Counted from the stretch's first letter, positions 42,009-51,307 are shown. The stretch is 58,748 nucleotides of DNA from an uncultured Alphaproteobacteria bacterium (GCA_944392225.1 CALXWB010000006.1:1-58748); one strand, 5' to 3'. Notes: generated by a model not told the origin, from the letters alone. Translations and numbers: made by a program.

Positions 42009-42788
42009 TTATATGGTGTAATAACTTTGCGTTTCTTCTGCAGGAGGGGTTTCTTCCTCTTTGTCGCCTTCTGAGCCTTCTACGTTGCCGCTGCCTGAAT
42101 TCTTGTCAAAGTAGTCATCATTGCGAATTGTGACAATATCGCCCAATTGTGCCGTTACGGCATCACCAAGACCAACATATATGTTGTTTTGGTCACTGGC
42201 CACACCCGTAACTTTGCCAAAAATCGTCGTGGTTACGGAAGCTGCCGTTTCTCCGTCGGCAACCTTGGTGGTTACAACAATTTGGTAAGCACCGTCTTCC
42301 AACTGTTTGCCGTTTGAATCTTTTCCGTCCCATGTAAACTCGTGTGTGCCGGATGTTTTTTCGCCATTTTGCGTATATACAATGTTGCCGCTCATGTCTT
42401 TGACCACAATGCTTGAAGACAAGACATCTTTGTCAAGAGTGTATGTGGCTTTGGCCTTGGCGCCTTCCAGGGGCATAACATCGCCCAAAACCTGAACGGT
42501 CTTGCCAATATAAGAAACGGCTTGAGCTCCCAAGTTGGCTATGTTTAAAGACATTAAAGTATCTAATTTTTCATTGGTTTGGATGGCTTGCTCAACCGAT
42601 GAATATTGAACCAGCTGATTGGTAAATTCTGCCGTGTCCATCGGATCCATCGGATCTTGATATTTTAATTGTGTGGTCAACAGCTGCAAAAATGTGTTCA
42701 TATCTGCAGAAAGCTGTGCCGAACTCTTATTTGTTGAGCTGGTGCCGTTGGTATAATAACCTGTGATTCCGCTTATATCTGTTGTCAT
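42009..42788 (-). CDS. flgD: Hook cap and assembly protein FlgD
   Basis: FlgD caps the growing hook. The N-terminal export and assembly region reads MNTFLQLLTTQLKYQDPMDPMDTAEFTNQLVQYSSVEQAIQTNEKL, nearly invariant in the family. A FlgD Tudor-like and Ig-like domain (AKATYTLDKDV...GTHEFTWDGKDSNGKQLEDGAYQI) follows. The last 30 residues are acidic (GSGNVEGSEGDKEEE). Good GAGGAG ribosome site. It lies between fliK and flgE. Confidence 0.96.
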   Translation of the reverse strand: MTTDISGITGYYTNGTSSTNKSSAQLSADMNTFLQLLTTQLKYQDPMDPMDTAEFTNQLVQYSSVEQAIQTNEKLDTLMSLNIANLGAQAVSYIGKTVQVLGDVMPLEGAKAKATYTLDKDVLSSSIVVKDMSGNIVYTQNGEKTSGTHEFTWDGKDSNGKQLEDGAYQIVVTTKVADGETAASVTTTIFGKVTGVASDQNNIYVGLGDAVTAQLGDIVTIRNDDYFDKNSGSGNVEGSEGDKEEETPPAEETQSYYTI

Positions 42789-42807
42789 GGCTTTTCTCCT
42801 CTAAAGT

Positions 42808-44505
42808 CTATACCCTGATATTCAAGCCTTTTTCTGCCGTCCAATTTTGGTTGGCTGCTTCCGAAGTGATAATATCCGGGTTGGCTTCTTGTTCAAAAAC
42901 CTTACCGATGAAACTGCGCAGCTGTTCTCCCTGCCCTTGCGCCTGATTGCCGTCATTTCTGAAGCTAAAGCTCAGGCTGTTGCCATCGGTTTCAAATCCG
43001 GCATCGTTAAATGCCTTTTCCAGAACTTGCGCATCTCTTTGCAAGGCTTCCATTGTTTCTGGACGGCTGGAAATGATATGCGCTTGTAATTTGCCATCCT
43101 TAATTTGCATCTTGATTTCAATATGACCTAAATCTTCCGGCTTGAGGCGAACTTCAATCGTATCCACCCCTTTCACGGCTGATTTGGTGATATTTACTTT
43201 TACTTGCTCTACAGCTTCTTTGCTCATGCCTTTATAAATATCTCTGAAAGATGTTTGTGTGCTTTTATCTGCCGCTTCTGCTTTGGCCGCCGCGTTGAAC
43301 TCGGCACCGCTTATAACGGCATGATTTCCCATATCAGCTTTGGCTGAAACAGACTTAATATCCGTTACGGCCACGCTTTGTTGATTGTTCACAGCTTCTG
43401 CCGTGTTTTGCATATTCTGCATGGCAACGCCCGCCTGCATATTTTCTGCTTGCGTCGGAGCCGATTTTGATGCTGTTGTGGTAGTCGGCTGCGTTGTTGT
43501 TTGTGCCGGAGCATCAAGCTTGCTTTCCGTTTCTTGCAAAGCAAAACTGTTTTTTACCAATTCTTTTTGGTTGAGATAGGAAATTTTTTCCTCTTTGACA
43601 TTAACAGACAATTTGACTTGCTTATCGGCCAAAGTTTCTTCTATTTTTTTGACATCTTCCAACTCAGACAAATCTATCGTTTGCGGTTCTTCCGATACAA
43701 CCTCTGTTGTCTGTTTGGCTTTTGATTGCGCTTTAACAGCTGTTGCTGCCGTTTGAGAAAGCTCTCCGGCCATTTCAGCTTCCGGCAAAATTTCAGCAAC
43801 GGGATTTGTTGCTGGAAGAAGTTTTTGAGACAATTCTGCCCCGCTTAAATTGATGCTTTCTTGCGTTTGCGGGGCGATCAAAGTCACATTTTGCATTTGA
43901 GACAAAAGATTTGCAGAAACCTTTTCGGGGGCAATTTGGTTGCCGTTTTCATCCAAGACCTGTATCTCTCCCGATGATATTTTATCCATTACCGTTTCCG
44001 GCGATGTTGTGAGCATATCTTGCAAGGAGACGCTTTCTTCTCCGGCGGCCGCTTCTGCCTGTTGGGAAATATTTGCCGCTTCAATCGGGGCAGCAAATGC
44101 GGCCACAACCTTGTCCGAATTGTCTTCATCTTGAGCCGATTTATCTTTCACATTTTCTTCAGCAGGGGCTGTATTTTCCTTAACCTCTGCAGAATCATCC
44201 TTTTCAGCCTTATCATCTGGCGTTTTGTCTGCTGAGGTATTTTTTTCAACCGCCTCATCTTTATATTCTGTTTTTTCTTTATATTCTGTTTTTTCCTTTA
44301 CAGGCTCTTCTTGCGTCTTTTTATCTGACGCTTTTTGAATATCGGTATTTTTATCTTCGGTTTGCCCGATTGAAGAAAATTCCGGTGTATTTTTCTCCAA
44401 CAAACCGGCAAAGCTCTCCGTTCCGATTGCAGGCGTGCTTATCTGAGAAACAAGTTTGCTGAACTGAGCGGTGATGCTTAATTTATTTAATTCATTAATA
44501 TCCAT
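42808..44505 (-). CDS. fliK: Flagellar hook-length control protein FliK
   Basis: The 565-residue protein has a long low-complexity, Ala/Glu/Lys/Thr-rich N-terminal ruler and the conserved C-terminal hook-length domain (PF02120): VRLKPEDLGHIEIKMQIKDGKLQAHI, then RPETMEALQRDAQVLEKAFNDAGFE. FliK measures the hook and switches export specificity. An imperfect KEKTEYK/KDEA repeat lies near residue 70. I chose ATG at 44505 (MDINELNKL); the frame upstream crosses the sigma-54 promoter and is not coding. First gene of the fliK-flgD-flgE operon. Confidence 0.93.
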   Translation of the reverse strand: MDINELNKLSITAQFSKLVSQISTPAIGTESFAGLLEKNTPEFSSIGQTEDKNTDIQKASDKKTQEEPVKEKTEYKEKTEYKDEAVEKNTSADKTPDDKAEKDDSAEVKENTAPAEENVKDKSAQDEDNSDKVVAAFAAPIEAANISQQAEAAAGEESVSLQDMLTTSPETVMDKISSGEIQVLDENGNQIAPEKVSANLLSQMQNVTLIAPQTQESINLSGAELSQKLLPATNPVAEILPEAEMAGELSQTAATAVKAQSKAKQTTEVVSEEPQTIDLSELEDVKKIEETLADKQVKLSVNVKEEKISYLNQKELVKNSFALQETESKLDAPAQTTTQPTTTTASKSAPTQAENMQAGVAMQNMQNTAEAVNNQQSVAVTDIKSVSAKADMGNHAVISGAEFNAAAKAEAADKSTQTSFRDIYKGMSKEAVEQVKVNITKSAVKGVDTIEVRLKPEDLGHIEIKMQIKDGKLQAHIISSRPETMEALQRDAQVLEKAFNDAGFETDGNSLSFSFRNDGNQAQGQGEQLRSFIGKVFEQEANPDIITSEAANQNWTAEKGLNIRV

Positions 44506-44543
44506 CTTTTTTATCCCGATAAAGGTTACGTTTGCCTTATCCT

Positions 44544-44560
44544 TGCAAAAAGCATGCCAA
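44544..44560 (-). promoter_or_regulatory. Sigma-54 promoter of fliK-flgD-flgE
   Basis: On the minus strand TGGCATG-CTTT-TTGCA matches the -24/-12 consensus TGGCACG-N4-TTGCW with one substitution. It lies about 40 bases before the fliK start and just after the flaF terminator. Confidence 0.85.
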
Positions 44561-44578
44561 AAAAAATAAGCGCACAAA

Positions 44579-44613
44579 AAAAAGAGATTCTTTTATTTTG
44601 GAATCTCTTTTTT
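44579..44613 (-). terminator. Terminator of flaF
   Basis: The stem AAAGAGATTC/GAATCTCTTT with T runs on the minus strand lies 20 bases after the flaF stop. Confidence 0.85.
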
Positions 44614-44633
44614 CTTCATATGAATTTTCAGAT

Positions 44634-45020
44634 TTACTTATTTTCTTCAGGCGAAACTTCTTCGTGTTCGGACAAACCGCGCGCTATGTTCATATTGATG
44701 TTTATCAAAATATCCAAACTCTCCGGCTTGGGGTTGGCCAAAATCTCCAACGTGCGCTTAAACACAAACATGGATAAATTTAAGATATTTTTTCTTAACT
44801 CTTCCGGCTGAGGAGATGTGTTATCTCCCATGGCGCTGGCAATAATGCTCCACAAACGACGGTTCTTCTCCAGCGCTTCAGACAGACTGTCGTTACTTTG
44901 TTCCCAATTTTCTTTAATTTGGTTGAGTCTGGATGCCGTTCTTATTAAGGCTCTGCTTTCAAGCTCAACCTGATTCATCCCGGAAACTTCTGTTTCGGCA
45001 TATCTGTTGGTTATATTCAT
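44634..45020 (-). CDS. flaF: Flagellin synthesis regulator FlaF
   Basis: FlaF proteins are about 115-130 residues, helical, and control flagellin production or export together with FlbT in alphaproteobacteria. Here 128 residues show ELESRALIRTASRLNQIKENW, SDSLSEALEKNRRLW-like (NDSLSEALEKNRRLWSII) and LRKNILNLSMFVFKRTLEIL, the family signature. GAGGGAGAG precedes the ATG. A CtrA-type site lies 26-41 bases upstream. FlbT is not recognised in the window. Confidence 0.88.
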   Translation of the reverse strand: MNITNRYAETEVSGMNQVELESRALIRTASRLNQIKENWEQSNDSLSEALEKNRRLWSIIASAMGDNTSPQPEELRKNILNLSMFVFKRTLEILANPKPESLDILININMNIARGLSEHEEVSPEENK

Positions 45021-45045
45021 TCTCTCCCTCTAATTATTTATCTTT

Positions 45046-45061
45046 TTAAAAACTTTTTAAC
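45046..45061. promoter_or_regulatory. CtrA-type binding site upstream of flaF
   Basis: TTAA-AAACTTT-TTAAC matches the full CtrA box TTAA-N7-TTAAC on the plus strand, in the 88-bp space between flaF (minus) and the gene at 45109 (plus). Confidence 0.6.
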
Positions 45062-45108
45062 ACAATTTAGTTAAATTATTCTTATTATATTATTAACAAG
45101 GGGGAAAT

Positions 45109-45972
45109 ATGAACAAAAAATTATTTAAAATTTTTTTGGTGTTTTTTTTGGCTTTTTCATCCGTTGCTTTTGCGCAAACAAAAAATGCATTCAACTCAAA
45201 GCAAGAGCGAGAAAGGCTTAATGTTGCCGGATTTATTGAATATCCTCCTTTCGGGACTTTTGAAAAACGCGGTAATTATTATATTTTTAATTCCGTGTTT
45301 AAAAATATTGTTTCCGAACTGGCGCAAAATGCCAATTTCGGCGTGAATTATTTTACTCCGACCAAAAAAACTTATTCCGCCTTGGTTGACGGGGTTAATC
45401 AAGGAAATTATGATTTGTTGCTCGGTGCTTATTCCAACACAAAGCTTTATGAACGCGTGGAACTGATTTTTCCCTCAATTCTTAACAACCCCGTTACCGT
45501 CATCACCCTGCAAGAAAACGCAAAAAACATTACCAATGCCGAACAGCTGAAAAACCTTAAAGGCGCGGTCTGCATTCAGGATCAGTTTACCGATTTTGTC
45601 TCTAATCAGATGAAAGGCTATAATCTGGAATATGTTGAAACTCCTTATGAAATGTTTGAAAAACTTTTCACAAAAAAAGTGGATTATTTGTTCATGACAC
45701 AATATTACGGTTTGATTGAGTCCATCAAACTCGGCTTGAGAAAAAAGCTCAGCTTTTCCAAACAAAGTGTTTGGAATATGCCCATGTTTTTCGGCGTGTC
45801 AAAATTTTCAAAAAGCAGAAAAATCTTAACCCAAAAGCTTTCTTCTTATTCCAATCTGCCCCAAAATAAGGCTAAATTGGAGCAAAACCTGCATGATATT
45901 ATTCGAGATTATGAAATCCAATATCAAGGTGTTGTTCCGCCAAACTTTTCCACAGAAGAATTGTCCCAATAA
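45109..45972 (+). CDS. Periplasmic solute-binding protein, family 3-like
   Basis: A signal peptide (residues 1-22, cleavage after AFA) precedes a 265-residue mature part with the bilobed SBP family 3 layout: LNVAGFIEYPPFGTFE, a region with GNYDLLLGAYSNTKLYERVELIFPSIL, a hinge near NAEQLKNLKGAVCIQD, and KVDYLFMTQYYGLIESIKLG. No transporter permease or ATPase gene is adjacent, so it is an orphan and may be a sensor rather than a transporter part. AAGGGGG precedes the ATG. It is divergent from flaF and may share its CtrA-type site. Confidence 0.75.
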   Translation: MNKKLFKIFLVFFLAFSSVAFAQTKNAFNSKQERERLNVAGFIEYPPFGTFEKRGNYYIFNSVFKNIVSELAQNANFGVNYFTPTKKTYSALVDGVNQGNYDLLLGAYSNTKLYERVELIFPSILNNPVTVITLQENAKNITNAEQLKNLKGAVCIQDQFTDFVSNQMKGYNLEYVETPYEMFEKLFTKKVDYLFMTQYYGLIESIKLGLRKKLSFSKQSVWNMPMFFGVSKFSKSRKILTQKLSSYSNLPQNKAKLEQNLHDIIRDYEIQYQGVVPPNFSTEELSQ

Positions 45973-46040
45973 AATGATATCCGCTCTTGACCTTTTTTGA
46001 GAAGCGTTTACTATTTAGGTGTTTTTTTAAGGCAGAGAAA

Positions 46041-46706
46041 ATGGTTTTACTTGTTCAACATCCCGTCAGCCCGCAGTGCCGAAAAATAAGAATCGGCATG
46101 AGCGAGAAAAAAATGCTCTTCATCCTCCGCAATGAAGAACCTTGGAATCTGTCTGCCGATGTTTATAAACTCAACCCGGCAGGCGAGCTTCCCATTTATC
46201 TTAATGACGGTATGGTCTTGTGCGGACATAATGCCATTGCCGAATATTTGGAAGAAACCAATCGCGAGATTAAACTCATGCCGGAAACGCCCAGAGAGCG
46301 TGCCGAAGTCAGACGAATCGTCGAATGGTTTGATGATAAGTTTTATCGCGAAGTGTATCGTAATATTGTTTATGAGAAAGTGCACAAACGCTTTTCCAAA
46401 GGGCTCTCTCCCGATTCAAAAATATTAAAAATCGGCTTAAATAACCTCAATTTTCACATGGAATATATTGATTGGCTCGCCGAGCAGAGAAACTATCTTG
46501 CCGGAGAAGAACTTTCTTGGGCTGATGTGGCTGCCGCTGCTCATCTTTCCGTGATTGATTATCTCGGCGATGTGCCTTGGGAGGGATATAAAAATGCCAA
46601 ACTTTGGTATTCTAAAATGAAATCTCGCCCCAGCTTCAAAGATATTTTGAAAGACAATATCAAAGGTATCTTGCCGGCAAAACACTACGCTGATTTGGAT
46701 TTTTAG
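46041..46706 (+). CDS. fzlA: FtsZ-binding protein FzlA (GST fold)
   Basis: The protein has a GST fold but matches the alphaproteobacterial FzlA family: VQHPVSPQCRKIRIGMSEKKMLF, LNPAGELPI, EYLEETNREIKLMPETPRERAEVRRIVEWFDDKFYREV, WLAEQRNYLAGEELSWADVAAAAHLSVIDYLGDVPW and the ending HYADLDF. In Caulobacter FzlA binds FtsZ filaments and is needed for constriction; it has no known transferase activity. I start at ATG 46041 (GGCAGAGAAA upstream, 221 residues); the frame further upstream is unlike homologues. Cytoplasmic. Confidence 0.9.
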   Translation: MVLLVQHPVSPQCRKIRIGMSEKKMLFILRNEEPWNLSADVYKLNPAGELPIYLNDGMVLCGHNAIAEYLEETNREIKLMPETPRERAEVRRIVEWFDDKFYREVYRNIVYEKVHKRFSKGLSPDSKILKIGLNNLNFHMEYIDWLAEQRNYLAGEELSWADVAAAAHLSVIDYLGDVPWEGYKNAKLWYSKMKSRPSFKDILKDNIKGILPAKHYADLDF

Positions 46707-46717
46707 GAATTTTGTTT

Positions 46718-47194
46718 ATGATGAAAAAAGCCCTCCCTGTTTTGATTGTTTTTGCTTTATGCGGTTGCAGCTTGATTCCTTTTTATGATGATGAACCGCA
46801 AGGTCAGGTTATTTATCATTGGGCAAAAGAAAATACCGGCGTGCAAAAATTTTCCAAAGACCATTCCGAATGTATGAGAGAAGCAGAACCAACACGCTGG
46901 ATGCCTGATATTTCCAGCTGGTTTTATTCAGAAGAGGCAAAGCTCAATATTCGTGCCGATTGGTATTCGGGAAAAGGAATTTGGGCAACATATGTGCCCT
47001 ACACCGGCGCTCAGCCGCTTATTGTCAATTCTTTGCGCGATGACAGTGAAGTCAGCCCGAAAAAATATCGTCAATGCATGGAAAAAAGAGGATATTGGCA
47101 TCGACGCGCCAATATCCCCGAAATCACCAATATCTATGTTTACAAGCCGCAACGTGTGTTGCAAAACAAACCCTTCAACCAAGGCGACTTATAG
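46718..47194 (+). CDS. Small lipoprotein of unknown function
   Basis: A lipoprotein signal (MMKKALPVLIVFALCGC) ends in lipobox LCGC. The mature 140 residues have YHWAKENTGVQKFSKDHSECMREAEP and RQCMEKRGYW, a Cys-containing pattern of small proteobacterial lipoproteins that end near an MRxRGY motif. No membrane span follows. It begins 11 bases after fzlA and is cotranscribed with it. The ATG at 46721 is an equally possible start. Confidence 0.75.
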   Translation: MMKKALPVLIVFALCGCSLIPFYDDEPQGQVIYHWAKENTGVQKFSKDHSECMREAEPTRWMPDISSWFYSEEAKLNIRADWYSGKGIWATYVPYTGAQPLIVNSLRDDSEVSPKKYRQCMEKRGYWHRRANIPEITNIYVYKPQRVLQNKPFNQGDL

Positions 47195-47947
47195 TTGAAG
47201 CAACAGCGAGCTTAGGGCTTGCTTCATCTCCAAAATATCAATATCTCTGCCCAGACGGTGATTGCTGCCTTTTATCCATTTAATGACAACATTTTCGCTT
47301 TTGACATGTTGCAAAATTTTCATCGGCTTGTCCGGCAAAACGTTTTTATCATCCGTGCCCTGCAACAGATATAGCGGACAAGAAATCGGCTGCACTTCTT
47401 TGAGCAACAAATTTTGCTGTGCCGTATCAAATATGCGGCCGGTGAAAATATAAGCAAAATCTTTCATCGGGAAAACAAGCCGACCCGTTTCTTTGAGCTC
47501 TTGCTTTTGCTCAGGTGTAAAAATCAATTTATCCAAGTCATCCGTAAAATCCGGGGCTGCCGCCATACCCACCACGCCTTTGACACGCGCTGGGCGTTCT
47601 CTGGCTGCAAGCAAGCTCAACCAACCTCCTAAAGAAGAGCCAACCATTATCACGGGGCCTGTAATCAGATCATCAATGATTTCCAAAATCTGATTTTTCC
47701 AGATATTAAAATCAACTTTTTCAATGTCATTTTTATCGCTTCCGTGGCCGGCTAATTCGAATCGGCAAAAGCCTAAATCATTTTCTTTACAATAAGCTTT
47801 CACCTCTTCCGGTTTTCTTCCCCAAGGGTCTGAGAAAAAGCCATGCACATAGAGAATGGTCATTTCATTGTGTGTATTGAAAGATTTTTCTTGGCTCATT
47901 TCTATTTTGGTTGTAAATTTTGCTTTAAATGTGTGATTTTTTATCAT
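47189..47947 (-). CDS. Alpha/beta hydrolase, ABHD10-like
   Basis: The nucleophile elbow GSSLGG (Ser near residue 91), the acid in LLQGTDDKNV and the His in GSNHRLGR form the triad. VHGFFSDPWGRKPEEVKAYCKENDLGFCRFELAGHG at the N-terminus and VVGMAAAPDFT in the core match the group related to ABHD10 thioesterases, common in alphaproteobacteria. I start at ATG 47947, which has GGGAG six bases upstream (252 residues). The frame continues 93 codons further, but those codons are antisense to the glycosyltransferase. The two genes are divergent with 43 bases between start codons. The 3' end overlaps the lipoprotein gene by six bases tail to tail. Confidence 0.88.
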   Translation of the reverse strand: MIKNHTFKAKFTTKIEMSQEKSFNTHNEMTILYVHGFFSDPWGRKPEEVKAYCKENDLGFCRFELAGHGSDKNDIEKVDFNIWKNQILEIIDDLITGPVIMVGSSLGGWLSLLAARERPARVKGVVGMAAAPDFTDDLDKLIFTPEQKQELKETGRLVFPMKDFAYIFTGRIFDTAQQNLLLKEVQPISCPLYLLQGTDDKNVLPDKPMKILQHVKSENVVIKWIKGSNHRLGRDIDILEMKQALSSLLLQL

Positions 47948-47990
47948 ATAAAACTCCCGAATTGATTTTGAAGAGGATTTTAGAAAAAAA

Positions 47991-49145
47991 ATGGAAAAAG
48001 GTAAAGATAAAAAACCTGTTATTTTGCAAGTGTTGCCCGAGCTTGGAACCGGCGGTGTGGAGCTTGGAACGGTGGAGGTTGCTTCCGAACTTGCCAGACG
48101 CGGAATCAAAAACTTTGTTGCCTCAAAAGGCGGCCGTATGGAACATGACCTGCACAAACTCGGCGTGCCGCATTTGACACTTAACCTCAAAAGCAAAAAC
48201 CCTTTGACCATTTTGAAAAATGCCAAAAAATTGGAAGCTTATATCAAAGAAAACGACATCAACATCGTGCATGCCCGTTCGCGTGCTCCGGCTTGGAGTG
48301 CTTATTTGGCGGCAAAAAAAGCCGGCGTGCATTATATGACCACTTTTCACGGCACTTATGGCCTTGGGCTTTGGGGTTTGAAAAAAATCTATAACAAAAT
48401 CATGGTGATGGGAGAGCGCGTGATTGTTATCTCTAACCATATTAAAAATCATGTTTTGAAAAATTATAAGGTTGACCCGAGCAAATTGCGCCTTATTTTC
48501 CGCTGTGTTAATTTGGAAAGATTTTCTCCTGCCGCCGTCAGCCAAGAGAGAATGATTCAAAAGGTTAAAGAATATAATATCCCCGATGATAAGCCCGTGC
48601 TGTTTTTGGGCGGACGAATCACCCGTTGGAAAGGGCAACATTTGCTCATTGAAGCCCTCTCAAAAATGAAAAATCAGGACTATTACTGCATTATTGCCGG
48701 TGATGACCAAGGGCGCGACGGCTATTTTGCTCTCCTGCGCAGTTTGGCCAAGAAATATAAACTCGGCAACAAAATCGGAATCTACGGCAAGGTTTTGGAT
48801 ATGCCCGCCGCCATGATGGTTTCTGACGTGGTTCTATCTACCGCCATTGAGCCCGAAGCTTTCGGCCGCATTGCCGTGGAAGGACAAGCCATGGGCAAAA
48901 TTGTGATTGCGTCAAATATCGGCGGTTCGCTTGATTCCATTATTGACGGCGTGACCGGCAAACTCTATCAATATGACAGTCCGCAAGCCTTGGCTGATGC
49001 CCTCGATTGGGCTTTGTCTCTGCCTTTGAGCGAAAAGAAAAAAATTTCCGCCGCAGCGCAAAAAAATGTAAAAGAAAACTTTACCAAAGAAATAATGTGT
49101 GATAAAACCATTAAAGTTTATGAAGAGCTTTTAGCAGAAAAATAG
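47991..49145 (+). CDS. Glycosyltransferase family 4 protein
   Basis: This is a GT-B fold enzyme of 384 residues. The N-terminal domain has VLPELGTGGVELGTVEVA and IVHARSRAPAW. The C-terminal domain has FLGGRITRWKGQHLLIEAL and the EPEAFGRIAVEGQAMGKIVIAS nucleotide-sugar site with the conserved E-x7-E spacing. It likely adds a sugar during LPS or other envelope glycan synthesis; donor and acceptor cannot be told. No other glycan genes are adjacent. Confidence 0.88.
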   Translation: MEKGKDKKPVILQVLPELGTGGVELGTVEVASELARRGIKNFVASKGGRMEHDLHKLGVPHLTLNLKSKNPLTILKNAKKLEAYIKENDINIVHARSRAPAWSAYLAAKKAGVHYMTTFHGTYGLGLWGLKKIYNKIMVMGERVIVISNHIKNHVLKNYKVDPSKLRLIFRCVNLERFSPAAVSQERMIQKVKEYNIPDDKPVLFLGGRITRWKGQHLLIEALSKMKNQDYYCIIAGDDQGRDGYFALLRSLAKKYKLGNKIGIYGKVLDMPAAMMVSDVVLSTAIEPEAFGRIAVEGQAMGKIVIASNIGGSLDSIIDGVTGKLYQYDSPQALADALDWALSLPLSEKKKISAAAQKNVKENFTKEIMCDKTIKVYEELLAEK

Positions 49146-49241
49146 TTTTCTGCGGTTTGACAAGGGCTTGCCATTGCCTTTGTGAAACTTTGTTTTGATA
49201 AATGGCGTGATGATTAAATATAAAAAAAAGGATATTTTAAT

Positions 49242-51173
49242 ATGGTTGCGATTAAATTGCCTGATGGCAGTAAGTTAGAGATGGAAAGCGGGGTCAATGG
49301 TTTTGACATCGCTCAGAAAATCAGTTCAAGTTTGGCTAAAGCCGCTTTGGCTATCAAAGTTAACGGAAAAACACAAGATTTAAGCACTCCTATCACTACC
49401 GACGCAACCGTGACTATCATCACCGGCAAGGATAAAGAAGGCTTGGAAATCTTGCGTCACTCTTGCTCTCACGTGATGGCTCAGGCCGTTAAAGAGCTCT
49501 GGAATGATGTTCAAGTGACTATCGGCCCGGCTATTGAAAACGGTTTTTACTATGACTTTGCTCGCAAAGAACCTTTTACAACCGATGATTTTGCCAAGAT
49601 TGAAGCCAAAATGCACGAGATTGTGAAACGTGATGAAAAGCTTGAGCGCATTGTTATGCCGCGCAATGAGGCTATCAAATTTTTCAAAGACAAAGGCGAA
49701 CACTACAAAGCCGAGATTATTGAAGATTTGCCGGAAGATGAAACAATTTCTCTTTATCGTCAGGGTGACTTTACCGACCTTTGCCGCGGCCCGCACGTGC
49801 CATCAACCGGCAAAATCGGCGATGCTTTCAAATTGATGAAAGTGGCCGGCGCTTATTGGCGCGGAGATTCAAGCAAAGAGATGTTGCAACGAATCTATGC
49901 CACGGCTTGGGCAAATAAAAAAGATTTGGAAGATTATCTCCATATGATGGAAGAAGCCGCCAAACGTGACCACCGCAAGCTCGGTAAAGAAATGGATTTG
50001 TTCCACTTTGAGCCGGAATATGCTCCGGGTGCCGTTTTCTGGCATGACAAAGGTTACAAAGTCTACCGCAAACTCATTGAATATATGCGCAAACGTCAAG
50101 AAAATAACGGTTATATCGAAATTTCTACCCCGCGCGTGATGGATAGATGCTTGTGGGAAATTTCCGGCCACTGGGATAAATACGGAGCACATAACTATTC
50201 CGGCCAAACCGAAGATAAAAAATGGTTCTGCATTAAACCGATGAATTGCCCCGGTGGTTTGCTCGTCTATAAACAAGGCATTAAATCTTATCGTGATTTG
50301 CCGCTGCGTATTGCAGAGTTTGGTAAGGTTAACCGTTATGAAGCCTCGGGTGCTTTGATGGGCTTGATGCGTGTTCGTGAGTTTACTCAAGATGATGCAC
50401 ATATTTTCTGCACGCCGGAACAAATGGAAGCTGAATGCATCACCACGTTGAAACTGATTTTGGATATTTACAAAGACTTTGGTTTCAACGATGTGAAAAT
50501 TTATCTTTCGACCCGCCCGGACAGCATTTATCGAATCGGCTCCGATGAGATTTGGGATTTGTGCGAAAATGCTTTGGCTCATGCTTTGGAAAGCCATGGC
50601 TATAAATATGAAATTAACCCCGGTGAAGGTGCTTTCTACGGTCCAAAACTTGAGTTTATTTTGAAAGATGCCATCGGCCGTGAATGGCAATGCGGCACTA
50701 TTCAAGTGGATATGAACTTGCCGCAACGCTTTGATATTTCTTATATCGGCGAAGATGGCGAGAAACACCAACCCGTGATGTTGCACCGTGCATTGTTTGG
50801 TTCAATCGAGCGCTTCCTTGGTATTTTGATTGAAAACCACGCCGGCAAGTTGCCGCTCTGGCTCTCGCCGGAACAAGTTGTGGTTTGCCCGATTACTTCC
50901 GATATGGATGATTATGCTGAGGAAGTGACCGATATTTTGAAAAAGAACGGACTTTATGCCAAAGCTGATTTGCGCAACGAAAAAATCAGCTACAAAATCC
51001 GTGAACATTCGGTTGCCAAAATCCCGGTTATTGCCGTGGTCGGGGCCAAAGAAAAAGAAAACAGAACCGTTACGGTGCGCCGTATCGGCTCTGACAAACA
51101 AGAGGTTGTTAAACTTGATGACTTTGTCAAAGCTTTGGTTGAAGAAGCTAAAATGCCGTCTCAAGATAAATAA
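49242..51173 (+). CDS. thrS: Threonine--tRNA ligase
   Basis: A class II synthetase of 643 residues with all domains: TGS (1-62), the editing domain with HSCSHVMAQAV and FTDLCRGPHVPSTG, the catalytic core with MNCPGG, and VNRYEASGALMGLMRVREFTQDDAHIF, and a C-terminal anticodon-binding domain (QVVVCPITSDMDDYAEEV). An AAAAGGATA site precedes the ATG and a terminator follows. The tRNA-Thr(CGT) at the left end of the window is one of its substrates. Confidence 0.98.
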   Translation: MVAIKLPDGSKLEMESGVNGFDIAQKISSSLAKAALAIKVNGKTQDLSTPITTDATVTIITGKDKEGLEILRHSCSHVMAQAVKELWNDVQVTIGPAIENGFYYDFARKEPFTTDDFAKIEAKMHEIVKRDEKLERIVMPRNEAIKFFKDKGEHYKAEIIEDLPEDETISLYRQGDFTDLCRGPHVPSTGKIGDAFKLMKVAGAYWRGDSSKEMLQRIYATAWANKKDLEDYLHMMEEAAKRDHRKLGKEMDLFHFEPEYAPGAVFWHDKGYKVYRKLIEYMRKRQENNGYIEISTPRVMDRCLWEISGHWDKYGAHNYSGQTEDKKWFCIKPMNCPGGLLVYKQGIKSYRDLPLRIAEFGKVNRYEASGALMGLMRVREFTQDDAHIFCTPEQMEAECITTLKLILDIYKDFGFNDVKIYLSTRPDSIYRIGSDEIWDLCENALAHALESHGYKYEINPGEGAFYGPKLEFILKDAIGREWQCGTIQVDMNLPQRFDISYIGEDGEKHQPVMLHRALFGSIERFLGILIENHAGKLPLWLSPEQVVVCPITSDMDDYAEEVTDILKKNGLYAKADLRNEKISYKIREHSVAKIPVIAVVGAKEKENRTVTVRRIGSDKQEVVKLDDFVKALVEEAKMPSQDK

Positions 51174-51194
51174 CTTTTGTTTAAAAATTTATAA

Positions 51195-51225
51195 AATAAA
51201 GCCTCCTTTTCGGAGGCTTTATTTT
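51195..51225 (+). terminator. Terminator of thrS
   Basis: The stem AATAAAGCCTCC/GGAGGCTTTATT plus T run lies 20 bases after the stop. Confidence 0.88.
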
Positions 51226-51307
51226 TCTCTTTTTATTCAGAAATAATAATATTTTAACCATTCATTGTTATCATATTTTTTATGACAATGAATCGGGGAG
51301 AAGAATT

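Noticed and set aside
47948-48226. N-terminal extension of the alpha/beta hydrolase frame
   Set aside because: It is antisense to the glycosyltransferase; a good ribosome site supports the start at 47947.
49869-50786. 305-codon minus-strand frame inside thrS
   Set aside because: Antisense to thrS; no motif or ribosome site.
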